From: Rhynchopus euleeides | Lineage: Eukaryota > Euglenozoa > Diplonemea > Diplonemida > Diplonemidae | Length of the DNA: 64,000 nt | Assembly (NCBI GenBank): GCA_963210315.1 | Contig: OY723273.1 | Location: 2,170,001 to 2,234,000, forward strand | Direction: 5' to 3' | Shown here: positions 42,401 through 49,725 of the stretch, in pieces | Position numbering within the stretch: the stretch's first letter is position 1 | Layout of the letters: every line of letters starts with the position of its first letter | The notes under the pieces: generated by a model | What the model saw: only the letters and a program-made list of their open reading frames with translations | What the model was told of the DNA's origin: nothing | Databases searched by the model: none | Made by a program: the position numbers and the translations under genes

Positions 42401-44064
42401 TCCGACTCCCGCAGCCGCGCTGCCGTCACGGCCACCTCCACCCCAGCCCAGACGAGACACGCGAGCGACAGGAACCCCAGCCCCCAGACCCCGCCCGACA
42501 GGGCCCCCGCCGACGCCAGGACCGGCAACACCTCTGCCACTCGCTCCGCCCGACTCACCCGACGCAGCGCGTCCAGCCCGGCGCCGATCCGGTCCTCCGA
42601 GCGGCGGACGGAGGCAGGCAGGAGAACCTCCAGGCGCGGCCTGCGGGCCACCCATCGGGATCGCCTGCGGGCCCTCCACGACCAGCGAGGGAGCCAGCCG
42701 CGTCGGTTGGCCAGGCGGCGCTGCCGTACCATCGCCGAGCCCACCAGCACCCACCCGCCCGTCGCCAGCCCGTATGCGGACGCCGCCACCACTCCTGCCC
42801 GTAGATCGCTCACAGATAGGACCTCAACCCAGAGCGCGCCGGCGGCGATCACGGCCGCCCCGCCCAGGCCCGCCGCCAGCCCGCACGCCTCCGTGAACCC
42901 CGGGAGCACACCCGCCGCCCTGCCCGACACCCTCAGCCAGCGCACCACCCGGCTCACCCGCCCTAGGGCCCAGGAAATGCCCCGCGCCGATCTTGATGGG
43001 GACAGCCCCGCAGCCAGCAGTACGGGCAGGACCCCCAACCCCCACCACCAGGCCCAGGCCGTCTCTCCCTGTAGTGCGACCCACCTAGGCTCCCAGACGA
43101 AGACGAACCCCCAGCACGCAGCAGCTGACGAGGCCCAGGCGCGTTCCACCCCGCCCGCCACCACCCAGCAGCACCCTCCCACCACCGCTGCTCTCCACGC
43201 TTTCGACTGCCCCCACACACTGTGCATCAGCCTCGTCGCCCGTCTCCGCCCGACTGCCCACCAGCCTCGCGCCCGGCACCGACTCAGGGCAAATACAGCC
43301 GGCCACCAGCTCCAGCCCAGCGTCCCCGCCACCACCACCGCCCACCCAAGAGTCGCCCTTACCCAGCCAACCCCCCAGTACCCGCCCAGGGGGGGGAGCT
43401 CGGGGGAGGGGGGTGGAAAGACATAAGCTGGGAGGGGGGAACCCGGGACGGGGGGGGGACCACACGACACTCCCTCCCACCATCCCCCACAACGCGGGCA
43501 GAGCCCATCTCGTCCCCCCCTGTCAGCTATCACGCCGGGGGCGCCGTACTTGGCCCCGCGGGGGCGGCTAAGCGGCTTCCGCCGCTCCAGAGGCCCTGCG
43601 GGCGTGGTCTCTGCAGCGGTGACCGCCGCTGCCTGCTCGGGGGGGGGCCGCGGCCCTTCCGCAGCCGTCGGGGAGTGCCGTTGGGGGGTGCATGAAGCCG
43701 GTGGGTCAGACCGGTGTGCTGTTGTTGGGGGGGGGCCCGTGTGGGCCCCGCCCTCCCCCGGCTCCGCCTGTCCCGGTGCTGCCGCCGCCGCCGCAGCCGT
43801 TGCTGCCGCTGCTCCCGCCGCTACCGGGGGCGACCCGGGCTGCCCACGTGCGGGGGGTTGCGACCCCCGCGCCGCTGCCGCTACCGGGGGCGGCCCGGGC
43901 TGCACTCGTGTGGGGGGCTGCGACCCCCCCGTCTCCCTCGCTACCGGGGGCGGCCCGGGCTGCTCTCCCGCTGGGGGCGTGAGCGCCGCCACCAGCAGCG
44001 CCATGAGGGCCCACTGCCCTCGCCTCCTCGCGTGCCCACGGCCGGGCGCATCTCGCGCCTCCAT
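36490..44064 (-). CDS. LINE polyprotein: hydrophobic region, OTU, C2H2, RT, restriction-like endonuclease, OTU-like, FYVE-like
   Basis: One uninterrupted frame of about 2,524 residues from the ATG at 44064 (the frame stays open to a TTG at 44463). Residues 1-30 look like a signal peptide (RRRGQWALMALLVAAL). Next: Pro-rich QPGPPPVA repeats (~30-110); at least six hydrophobic segments (~225-550); OTU cysteine-protease-like domain with Cys627 (ATGNCLF) and His740 (NHYEGV); C2H2-type fingers (~795-865); RT with motif A Asp1206 (KIDYANAFNMVNR), QRGVQQGDPLGPLLFSL and YLDD Asp1293/1294; a CCHC knuckle (~1610-1635); a restriction-like endonuclease (Asp1674 in KPADVF, Asp1690 in AIDVTVW, then Lys-rich ASKHRKHG); a second OTU-like domain with Cys1934 (GDCAFDAL) and His2046 (GHYVPL); a FYVE/RING-like finger from Cys2096 (RHHACGRCWRKVCASC); three GGGSQTSNTAPSG repeats (~2215-2330). 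RT followed by the knuckle and endonuclease is the R2/NeSL/CRE plan. All catalytic motifs look intact. Confidence 0.88.
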   Translation of the reverse strand: MEARDAPGRGHARRRGQWALMALLVAALTPPAGEQPGPPPVARETGGSQPPTRVQPGPPPVAAAARGSQPPARGQPGSPPVAAGAAAATAAAAAAAPGQAEPGEGGAHTGPPPTTAHRSDPPASCTPQRHSPTAAEGPRPPPEQAAAVTAAETTPAGPLERRKPLSRPRGAKYGAPGVIADRGGRDGLCPRCGGWWEGVSCGPPPVPGSPLPAYVFPPPSPELPPLGGYWGVGWVRATLGWAVVVAGTLGWSWWPAVFALSRCRARGWWAVGRRRATRLMHSVWGQSKAWRAAVVGGCCWVVAGGVERAWASSAAACWGFVFVWEPRWVALQGETAWAWWWGLGVLPVLLAAGLSPSRSARGISWALGRVSRVVRWLRVSGRAAGVLPGFTEACGLAAGLGGAAVIAAGALWVEVLSVSDLRAGVVAASAYGLATGGWVLVGSAMVRQRRLANRRGWLPRWSWRARRRSRWVARRPRLEVLLPASVRRSEDRIGAGLDALRRVSRAERVAEVLPVLASAGALSGGVWGLGFLSLACLVWAGVEVAVTAARLRESEMRDAVTLDLWRSVQPMRRTRLLCATSERPPLFLGPRDLCGGDLEMEEDWTGVDEVLSQFGGSRVPNQATGNCLFAALTPTAALPSHDDIVGMRSELSRRAGDASVKPQLLHLLGDARRVEEYRAGLAGAAHGDHLALHLAAGAWDLSVVVVQEGRDQAIRVDPRRPKKQGPAPADVRVVALSGNHYEGVAMPLARRRALRESAAPAHLSPATCRDACPAALGEGAQEAEGAGLGDVRRRWFCPLTACAGSALHRHTPYSSKETLRKHAQAHADQGEEFPPSALRLLGMKKCMWCSKVMSTSLDSCVKCRPRGATPVVPNRRAPSAAEAADAGRLPPLESIHTERVGVSLSVPGAILRPAAVAYSQALWDVAANSSSTTAWLRLLLVPKTLFRTYRGGKKKQLLAKRAREEAIILWREGRASELWRRARTEAPGPGRVEAAPTWEETEEAVVQAARQGRYSAAMARTRSAGLAPATPATKAKLLAMHPEADSPAISAATRVVPADATPAEVFKALKGLPRGTGAGPSGLRADHLRELVQVEGVDVLPALTAVVNVLRRGEAPPQLARHIAGASLVALPKPDAGIRPIAVGETLRRLVAKTLTADVREQAGKLLLKGRQVGVAVDGGLEAATAVVKDFAARNRGADKVLLKIDYANAFNMVNRQAFIDAVRRDLPELSAWVEWCYASPSALIYRGEVLESQRGVQQGDPLGPLLFSLAIRQLTEDLGKLPGVEGSVWYLDDGTLMGSPGAVGHAFAILERRSAELGLVVARRKCEVISLNGHSVEGLRGAGLDVAATEKERATRMDLLHHNFEFLGAPVGDAEFCERVMDTKLREKFIPNLRQLHHLQDAQVAMTLLRHCEGFCKLVFQMRAIGYAGREYLRQYDKEIGMVLASVLGDRDGTLPDDARDQAALPVRLGGMGIRRSEDHITAAALAAASSFFPLCVQLDSGYRWDADAWRVAATAHNELVAEADWVDPHKRPGEPLRQRDLSLAIISRQHETLLAEADVLSKGRQLSASLPGAGAWVTVTPEQQFAMGREEYQVAARLRLGLVVFAPGSRCHECGDAMDVLGAHVFSCQASADRIKRHDAVKLGVLGLARDAGLGPQLEPNHLLLGGGKPADVFLPCGIGESRGRAIDVTVWSTCAESARQGAARARGYTASRAEASKHRKHGARCQEVEIAFSAFALEQSGGMGPEAVRLFRHLVSFAVDHKLGDRAELTRSWAARIVVPLMRAVGRSSLRRGALCTDLRSGQTRERVLPDPLVGVEPDYFFAPDTDLAPAPHFDGHMDAEDFMCDPDDAAGPEEPTPEPEPAPPRRPRPPPPPAEGDLPQPAGGVAADPLAQLLEWRGQTDGRLSLSSLQQQARLGLVEPDGWSFRVGDCAFDALATLGARSVKQSSGWLRQEAVRRAMRDPDLRMRVEEGPNQWAEQMMRAGSDDVRTWADFIALAAAARVTRCVVLVLIDNHQPMLLSPVGAGAVVDAHCLRRTGGQHGHYVPLVMPEPMRQHLAGLPPKPMAADVTGCDGDSPMQMVRQGGSAGQVEECEKCRRPFDRSARHHACGRCWRKVCASCAVRGERCPGYIDRVAVDVDAPDPAEQPAVTPDLREVLESARARPRRRKPIPSRMHDTPMGPRQPSAPHDSSGAAHHPTRVKEEVAEEPVAPGQDVEMHQGGGSQTSNTAPSGAPSATHGHSVPPAESASRAAPAPMQGQAQHAECPPSGSGATENHQGGGSQTSNTAPSGVPSAAPVTAAGAQPSGPAQAARRRQGGGSHTFNTAPSGTSGGTAPGGAGGIQGVAATMMRNAAQARRDGQRRSRTAASSRRLEELRQGDAAGPMEFDDDPANVWEPEDDLQAIDAYGDDETPAANIPALQELAASRVWAEGVVARARGMAPCVSMGGAIPRTVEAWRHCFHPSYGLCPLSPRVAGDVAAEWLQARILQGGAQAEPGNQTREPGVSLRVYMRKLQTEVERGE

Positions 44065-44603
44065 CACGACTCGCGCTCGCGTGCGTCGGGGGTGGGAAGG
44101 GGGGGACTGGGAAGGGAAGGGGAACAGAGCCCGAGGGACAAGTGGCCCCAGGGGGAGTGGTTTTTTGTTTGGGGATACGCTATTAGCCCAACCAGCCCTC
44201 CCGACTCTGCCCGCCCGCAAGTTCAAGAAGAAGTTTGGAAAGGGGAAAAGGGATGGGGGAGAGGAGGGAGAGGGAGGGGTTTTTGAAAGGGGAGGGGAGA
44301 ACCCAACCGACCCAACCGACCAGGGGGGGGGGGGGAGCGCGAGTGTGTATACCAATGAAGTACAGAAACTGTAGCTTAAGAAATCGTTGGTTTTTTTTGA
44401 AAAAAGGCTAATTCTGTAAGGGGGACCTTTTCGAATTTTTTTTTTCGGGCACTTTTTCCACAAGGAAATGTCCGCCCTGTCCGCTACTGTCCACTACCGA
44501 TTTCAAGGATCCTCCTTTAAAAGGCTTTTCTTTGCCCCCCCCCCCCCCCACGCCCTCACTGCACGGTGGGATCTTGTAAATTTTACATGTATAACTACAA
44601 GTA

Positions 44604-44932
44604 CCGTATACGTAAATATTTTGGAACGTAAATATTATGGAACGTAAATATTTTGGAACGCTGGTGGGTTGGCGTTCCAGATTTTTTTCGTTCCATAATA
44701 TTTACAGGGCTTTCTGCGACTCGGGGACTTGGACCAGGGGATCGGACGGCATACAGAGTCCCTGACGGGACCTACTCGTGCACTTTTCGCGCGATTCCTG
44801 ACGCAAGCCGTCCTCACCACCGAGTCCCCAACTGGCCCTGTAAATATTTTGGAACGTAAATATTATGGAACGGACCGGCCAAAAATGGGCCCGTTCCATA
44901 ATATTTACGTTCCATAATATTTACGTATACGG
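44604..44932 (-). mobile_element. TA-MITE family T, copy 2 (329 bp)
   Basis: CCGTATACG ends with TA flanks, inserted in the left arm of the host transposon; reversed relative to copy 1. Confidence 0.9.
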
Positions 44933-44991
44933 TATATACATGTATTATACATGTATAATACTTGCATGTCAACTATTATACATGTATAATA

Positions 44992-45647
44992 CAGTGCCGC
45001 AGAAAAGTTTCGAACGAACAAAAGTTTTAAAATTCTCCGTTCGAAAGTTTTTTCGTCTCAAAACTTTTGTTTTGTTTTAAAAGTTATCTATCCTGCATCA
45101 TGGGAGTTTCCTAGAGGTGTGTGGGATGATGTGCCACATGTGCAACACTCCAGCGCTGTGAACAGGCAGTCTTTGGGTCAGGCGGGTGTCAGCGTCCTTC
45201 AACCTCACTCAGGTTACTCCTATCTGTCCCCTATCGCCAGGTTTGCTGCGAGTTGCCAAAAGCGGATGAGTTTGCGGATCGCAGGCAGAGAGGCCAGAAG
45301 AGGAATGTCCAACCTCAACAGGGTCGTTATCCCCAGTCGAGTGGTTTCCGCAACCGAGCGGTCCATCCCTCCAAACCACACGACATGGGGGCCTTTTCGG
45401 GTCCACTGGATGCTGCTGACATCGCAAATAGAATGACCTCGACCTGTCCAGTCCTGTCAAGAAGTATTTTTAGTATCTCTCTTGTCAAGAAATCTTTGTC
45501 CGAAAACACTTCGGAGAAAGATCCTTGACTTTGAAACAAAGTATTGAACAAAAGAATGTTTTAAAATTTTTCGCGAAGCGCGATTTTCGTCTTAAAACTT
45601 AAAATTATCTTAAAATTTATCGTGTTCGAAACTTTTCTGTGGCACTG
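44992..45647. mobile_element. Tc1/mariner-like non-autonomous element (656 bp)
   Basis: Inverted ends CAGTGCC(G/A)CAGAAAAGTTTC, flanked by TA; the CAGTG start, end length and TA target are typical of Tc1/mariner. Subterminal AAAGTTTTAAAAT repeats follow. The interior frames show no transposase. Confidence 0.85.
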
Positions 45648-45754
45648 TACATGTATATGCCTGAAATATACATGTAAAATACATGTATATCAAGTAAAAA
45701 TACAAGTATAATACTTGCATGTCAACTATTATACTTGTATTTTTACTTGATATA

Positions 45755-46083
45755 CCGTATACGTAAATATTTTGGAACGTAAATATTATGGAACGTAAAT
45801 ATTATGGAACGTAAATATTTTGGAACGCTGGTGGGTTGGCGTTCCAGATTTTTTTCGTTCCATAATATTTACAGGGCTTTCTGCGACTCGGGGACTTGGA
45901 CCAGGTGATCGGACGGCATACAGAGTCCCTGACGGGACCTACTCGTGCACTTTTCGCGCGATTCCTGACGCAAGCCGTCCTCACCACCGAGTCCCCAACT
46001 GGCCCTGTAAATATTATGGAACGTAAATATTATGGAACGGACCGGCCAAAAATGGGCCCGTTCCATAATATTTACGTATACGG
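45755..46083 (-). mobile_element. TA-MITE family T, copy 3 (329 bp)
   Basis: TA-flanked; sits at the edge of a palindrome (45690-45754, TATCAAGTAAAAATACAAG and complement), and is bracketed by inverted ACATGTATATGCCTGAAAT blocks at 45649 and 46100. Confidence 0.9.
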
Positions 46084-46551
46084 TACATGTATTTTACATG
46101 TATATTTCAGGCATATACATGTATTATACATGTATAATAGTTGACATGCAAGTATTATACATGTATAATCACGGATGACGTACGAATCGTAATGGTGAAA
46201 TACGAATCGTGCATATCGTATTTTATATCGCATTATATCGTATACGATTACGATATAAAATACGATATTATGCGATATTACGAATCGTTTAGGATGATGC
46301 ATGGCCACACGGGGTGGGCACCGGGGAAAAAGGCACCCAGCACACCAACGAGGGGCGGCGAGACTACCACCACCACCCCAGATGAGTCACCCACTCCGAA
46401 GCCAAAGGCTCTCAAAGAGCAGCTGGCGAAGCAGAAAGCAGGGGCGCGAGTGAGCTATGTGACAGCGAAAACACGTCATGATAAGCTGCAAGGCGATGCC
46501 AAAGACGTGTACGCCGTCAAGGATGTCGCGTCTCTGCAAACCCGCAAACCC

Positions 46552-47138
46552 CAGTGTTCTCCCGATGGCGAGTTTGGGGGCGAAATTCTCCATTTGTATT
46601 TTTTCCCCCGAAAACCCGACGGCGAGTTTCGGCATTTTTTTGGGGGTGGAATTTTTCACAGGTTTCAGACAGTTTCCCACTCATCGACCTGCACAACTTC
46701 CCAACAACGAGCGTCCCTGGGTTCGTGCCCCACTACGAACCGCAATTGATCCAAAGAGTCCCAGAACGCGAAGGAGAAGGCCAGATGTTCGCTACCGTGG
46801 CCTCCGGCGGCTGGGGGGCTCCGCCCCCTAAACCCCTGTGCTGTGCACCTGTCGAGTGTGCATGTACCATTTGGTGTACCATGGCAAGTGGGAAACGGCA
46901 CAACACCAGGAGTGCGACATGGTCGTGAGTGAAGACGGAGTACGTGCAGACTACCATCCCTGCACAACGAAGTCTGTACGACTTCCTCGTTGTCCACTCA
47001 CACCGCACATTGCAAAGCGTATCGATCAGAACGAATGTTGTTGCGGATATACGCGTGCATTGCATGAGGTGCTCGCGCGCGAAGCGCGCGAGCAATTTTT
47101 TTTAGCACCCCTTTTTCCGGATCAAAACTCGCCATCAC
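46552..47138 (+). mobile_element. hAT-type element C, copy 2, inserted in the transposase
   Basis: The left end CAGTGTTCTCCCGATGGCGAG matches element C at 22463-23015 in the opposite orientation. The right end stops at CTCGCCATCA, without the last ~12 bases, and no target duplication is visible. It includes a dispersed hairpin motif (46782) and the GCTCGCGCGCGAAGCGCGCGAGC-type hairpin. Confidence 0.7.
46782..46838 (-). repeat. Dispersed hairpin motif, copy 10
   Basis: Minus-strand copy in element C copy 2; one stem base is changed (GCCCCCTAAACCCC). Confidence 0.75.
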
Positions 47139-48545
47139 CCGCCCGTGCGGTCGAGCACCAGAAGAAGAAGCAGTCGGGCGGTGAAGACAAGAACGGCGAC
47201 AGGCAAGGGGGGCAGCAGAAGGCGCACGGAGCCAATCCAGCACCGGAATTCGTGAGTGACCTGTCGTATTCACTTTGCGTCGGCAATACCACGGCCAGCC
47301 AGGCGGAGCTTGTGGTGTTGGCGATTCGGAAACACCTGTACCCGAACATGCCCAGCGGACGCGCCCTCTTGCAGAAACACAGCAGCCACACGGATGCACT
47401 TCTGAAGGCGCTGAAAGATGCTCTCAAAGGTCGCACCGTGCCTATTGGCATCGACGGAACTACAGCAGCATCGATCCACACCTCGTACCTCGCTGTGACT
47501 GCATATGTTGGGCAACAACCGCTGCTGGTGTGCGTTGAGGTGTTCAGGCTGGGGTGAGCCCTGACGCAGTGATGCTTGAAGATGTGCTGCAGCGGCTCGA
47601 ATGCGACTACTCGTTTACGATCGCGTCTGTCAACATGGACAGATGCGCGACAAACCAGCGCCTCATCAAGCTCACAGGGCGTCTGTCGGTGTGGTGTTTG
47701 GGGCATCACGCCAACAAATGTTGCAAAGACTTCTACACGAAGCGCTTCCCCCTCGCCATCCAGTTCGTGACCTTCTTCTCACAGGCGCCGCGCACCTCAG
47801 AAACGAGGTGGTCAGCGCTGTTTCACGTCGTTGAGCATGTGGCACCCCGGACCGACCTGCTTGCAAGCTTCTTGCACGAAGAGCTTGAGCGCGCCTACAA
47901 ACCGCAAAGTGTCCGAGAGTTAGCACATTTGATCGGAGGGGATGGGTGGGGGGACATGCTCTCGGAGATCCAGACGATGCACAGAGCCTCCTACAGTTCT
48001 TCCTCTGGATGAGCAACCCCCCCAGCGATCAGAAGTCCTGCTTTGTCGTGGGGGAAGTATGGAAGAGCATCCAACACGTCACCAACGAGGAACAACAACT
48101 TCTCAAAGAGCTGTGGGACACGTTTTCCTCAAGAGAGTTCTTTAAACTCATGGAGGTGATGGACCCAGAAGCAGTTGCCCAGGAGGTGATTGCTGATGAA
48201 GTGCTGGAGGCGTCGGAAGAGAGGTGGCGGGACGTCTTGGGGCGTAACACCACTTAGCCGTATCCCCTCCTTGTGGTGTTGTCTCATGTGGCCACCTAGC
48301 CATCCCATTGCCTCCCTCAGAAGCCTGTAGTAATAGTGCGATATGGGCATATCGCATACGATATCAAAGCTGACTAAACACGATATAAATACGATATATT
48401 GCGATATATTGCGATATCGCCTTAAAAAATACGATACATATCGTATTTACGATATGATACGATATTACGATTCGTACGTCATCCGTGTATAATACATGTA
48501 TATACTTGTAGTTATACATGTAAAATTTACAAGATCCCACCGTGC

Positions 48546-49048
48546 TGTGCGTGACAGCTGGTTCGCCCCCCCCCCCCCACGCCCCCACCCCCCCCCCCCC
48601 CCCCCCACCCCTTCCTCAACATGCGCAGTCCCTGCCACCCCCTGCAGTCCCCCCCCCATAAAGGAGCCCCACCCACCCGTTGCCCCGTTGCACCCGTTGG
48701 TTTATCCTAATCCACCTAAAACACGGAAACCCCACCCCCCTCCCTCGCCGGGCCCATGCATGCTCATCGGATCTCAGACACAACCTGCGTATCGAGCGGA
48801 GGGGAGATCGTCCTTGTGCTTCCTTCTGCTTCTATTTCAATGCCCCTCACCCCACCTTCCCTCGCCGGGCCCATGCAGGGTCATCACACATTCGTGGGCA
48901 CGAACCATTTGTTTCCACCTGCCTGCCCCATCCCCCTCCCAGGGCACAGACCTTTCCCCATTCCCCACAAACATTCAAATCCATCCCCATCAGCATTAAA
49001 AGATGTGTTGGAGGAGGCGGCACGAGACAATGTTCTTTTTTTAAACTA
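48546..49048. other. No gene seen
   Basis: Long C runs (48568-48606) and a degenerate ~95-bp repeat: CCCTCGCCGGGCCCATGCA occurs at 48742 and 48859. Confidence 0.5.
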
Positions 49049-49409
49049 CCGTATACGTAAATATTATGGAACGTAAATATTATGGAACGGGCCCATTTTT
49101 GGCCGGTCCGTTCCATAATATTTACGTTCCATAATATTTACAGGGCCAGTTGGGGACTCGGTGGTGAGGACGGCTTGCGTCAGGAATCGCGCGAAAAGTG
49201 CACGAGTAGGTCCCGTCAGGGACTCTGTATGCCGTCCGATCACCTGGTCCAAGTCCCCGAGTCGCAGAAAGCCCTGTAAATATTATGGAACGAAAAAAAT
49301 CTGGAACGCCAACCCACCAGCGTTCCAAAATATTTACGTTCCATAATATTTACGTTCCATAATATTTACGTTCCATAATATTTACGTTCCAAAATATTTA
49401 CGTATACGG
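49049..49409 (+). mobile_element. TA-MITE family T, copy 4 (361 bp)
   Basis: TA-flanked; one more arm unit than copies 2 and 3 accounts for its length. Confidence 0.9.
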
Positions 49410-49725
49410 TATTATGGAACGGGCCCATTTTTGGCCGGTCCGTTCCATAATATTTACGTTCCAAAATATTTACAGGGCCAGTTGGGGACTCGGTGGTGAG
49501 GACGGCTTGCGTCAGGAATCGCGCGAAAAGTGCACGAGTAGGTCCCGTCAGGGACTCTGTATGCCGTCCGATCCCCTGGTCCAAGTCCCCGAGTCGCAGA
49601 AAGCCCTGTAAATATTATGGAACGAAAAAAATCTGGAACGCCAACCCACCAGCGTTCCAAAATATTTACGTTCCATAATATTTACGTTCCATAATATTTA
49701 CGTTCCAAAATATTTACGTATACGG
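49410..49725 (+). mobile_element. TA-MITE family T, copy 5, left-truncated, head-to-tail with copy 4
   Basis: Starts within the arm (TATTATGGAACGGG), lacking CCGTATACG and one arm unit, directly after copy 4. It keeps the alternative TTCCAAAATATTTAC core edge and the CCCCTGGTCC variant seen in copy 2. Confidence 0.85.

Larger units (their letters stand above)
36171..44463 (-). mobile_element. Full-length or nearly full-length LINE (non-LTR retrotransposon)
   Basis: Extends from the open 5' region near 44463, with GGGGGACCTTTTCGAATTTT beside it at 44420, to the (CCCCT)n tail near 36240. The exact 5' end and target duplication could not be found. With no stop in ~8 kb, this is a young copy. 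Confidence 0.75.
46293..48257 (+). pseudogene. hAT-like transposase, interrupted and frameshifted
   Basis: The coding pieces form one protein if the insertion and shifts are ignored. Piece 1 (46293-46551): MMHGHTGWAPGKKAP, Thr/Pro- and Lys-rich. Element C copy 2 (46552-47138) then interrupts. Piece 2 (47139-47557): PSGRALLQKHSSHTDALLK, then the first catalytic block GIDGTTAASIHTSYLAVTAYV. A shift at about 47552 leads to piece 3 (47554-48012): NMDRCATNQRLI, CLGHHANKCCKDF and SETRWSALFHVVEHV, which match the second Asp region, the C-x2-H/N block and the TRW block of hAT/DUF659 transposases. Another shift near 47950 gives piece 4 (to TAG at 48255-48257): LWMSNPPSDQK, EEQQLLKELWD. It once catalysed movement of the surrounding element; it is now inactive. 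Confidence 0.75.
44561..48545. mobile_element. Composite nest in a transposon with long AT-rich inverted repeats
   Basis: The outermost inverted repeat GCACGGTGGGATCTTG...TACAAGTA lies at 44561-44603 and 48497-48545, and GGATGACGTACGAATCGTAA recurs inverted at 46172 and 48484. Allowing for the insertions below, the left arm is 44561-44603, 44933-44991, 45648-45754 and 46084-46292; the right arm is about 48340-48545. The arms are built from ATATCGTA/TACGAATCG and ACATGTATAATAC units. Inserted in it are T-MITEs (44604, 45755), a CAGTG element (44992) and hAT element C copy 2 (46552). The host element encodes the hAT-like transposase at 46293-48257. Confidence 0.7.

Noticed and set aside
42353..43426. 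Long plus-strand frame opposite the LINE hydrophobic region
   Set aside because: It lies inside the continuous 8-kb minus frame, has Arg/Pro/Ser/Thr composition typical of antisense GC-rich DNA, and shows no domain. Sampled minus-strand codons nearby have G or C at third positions.
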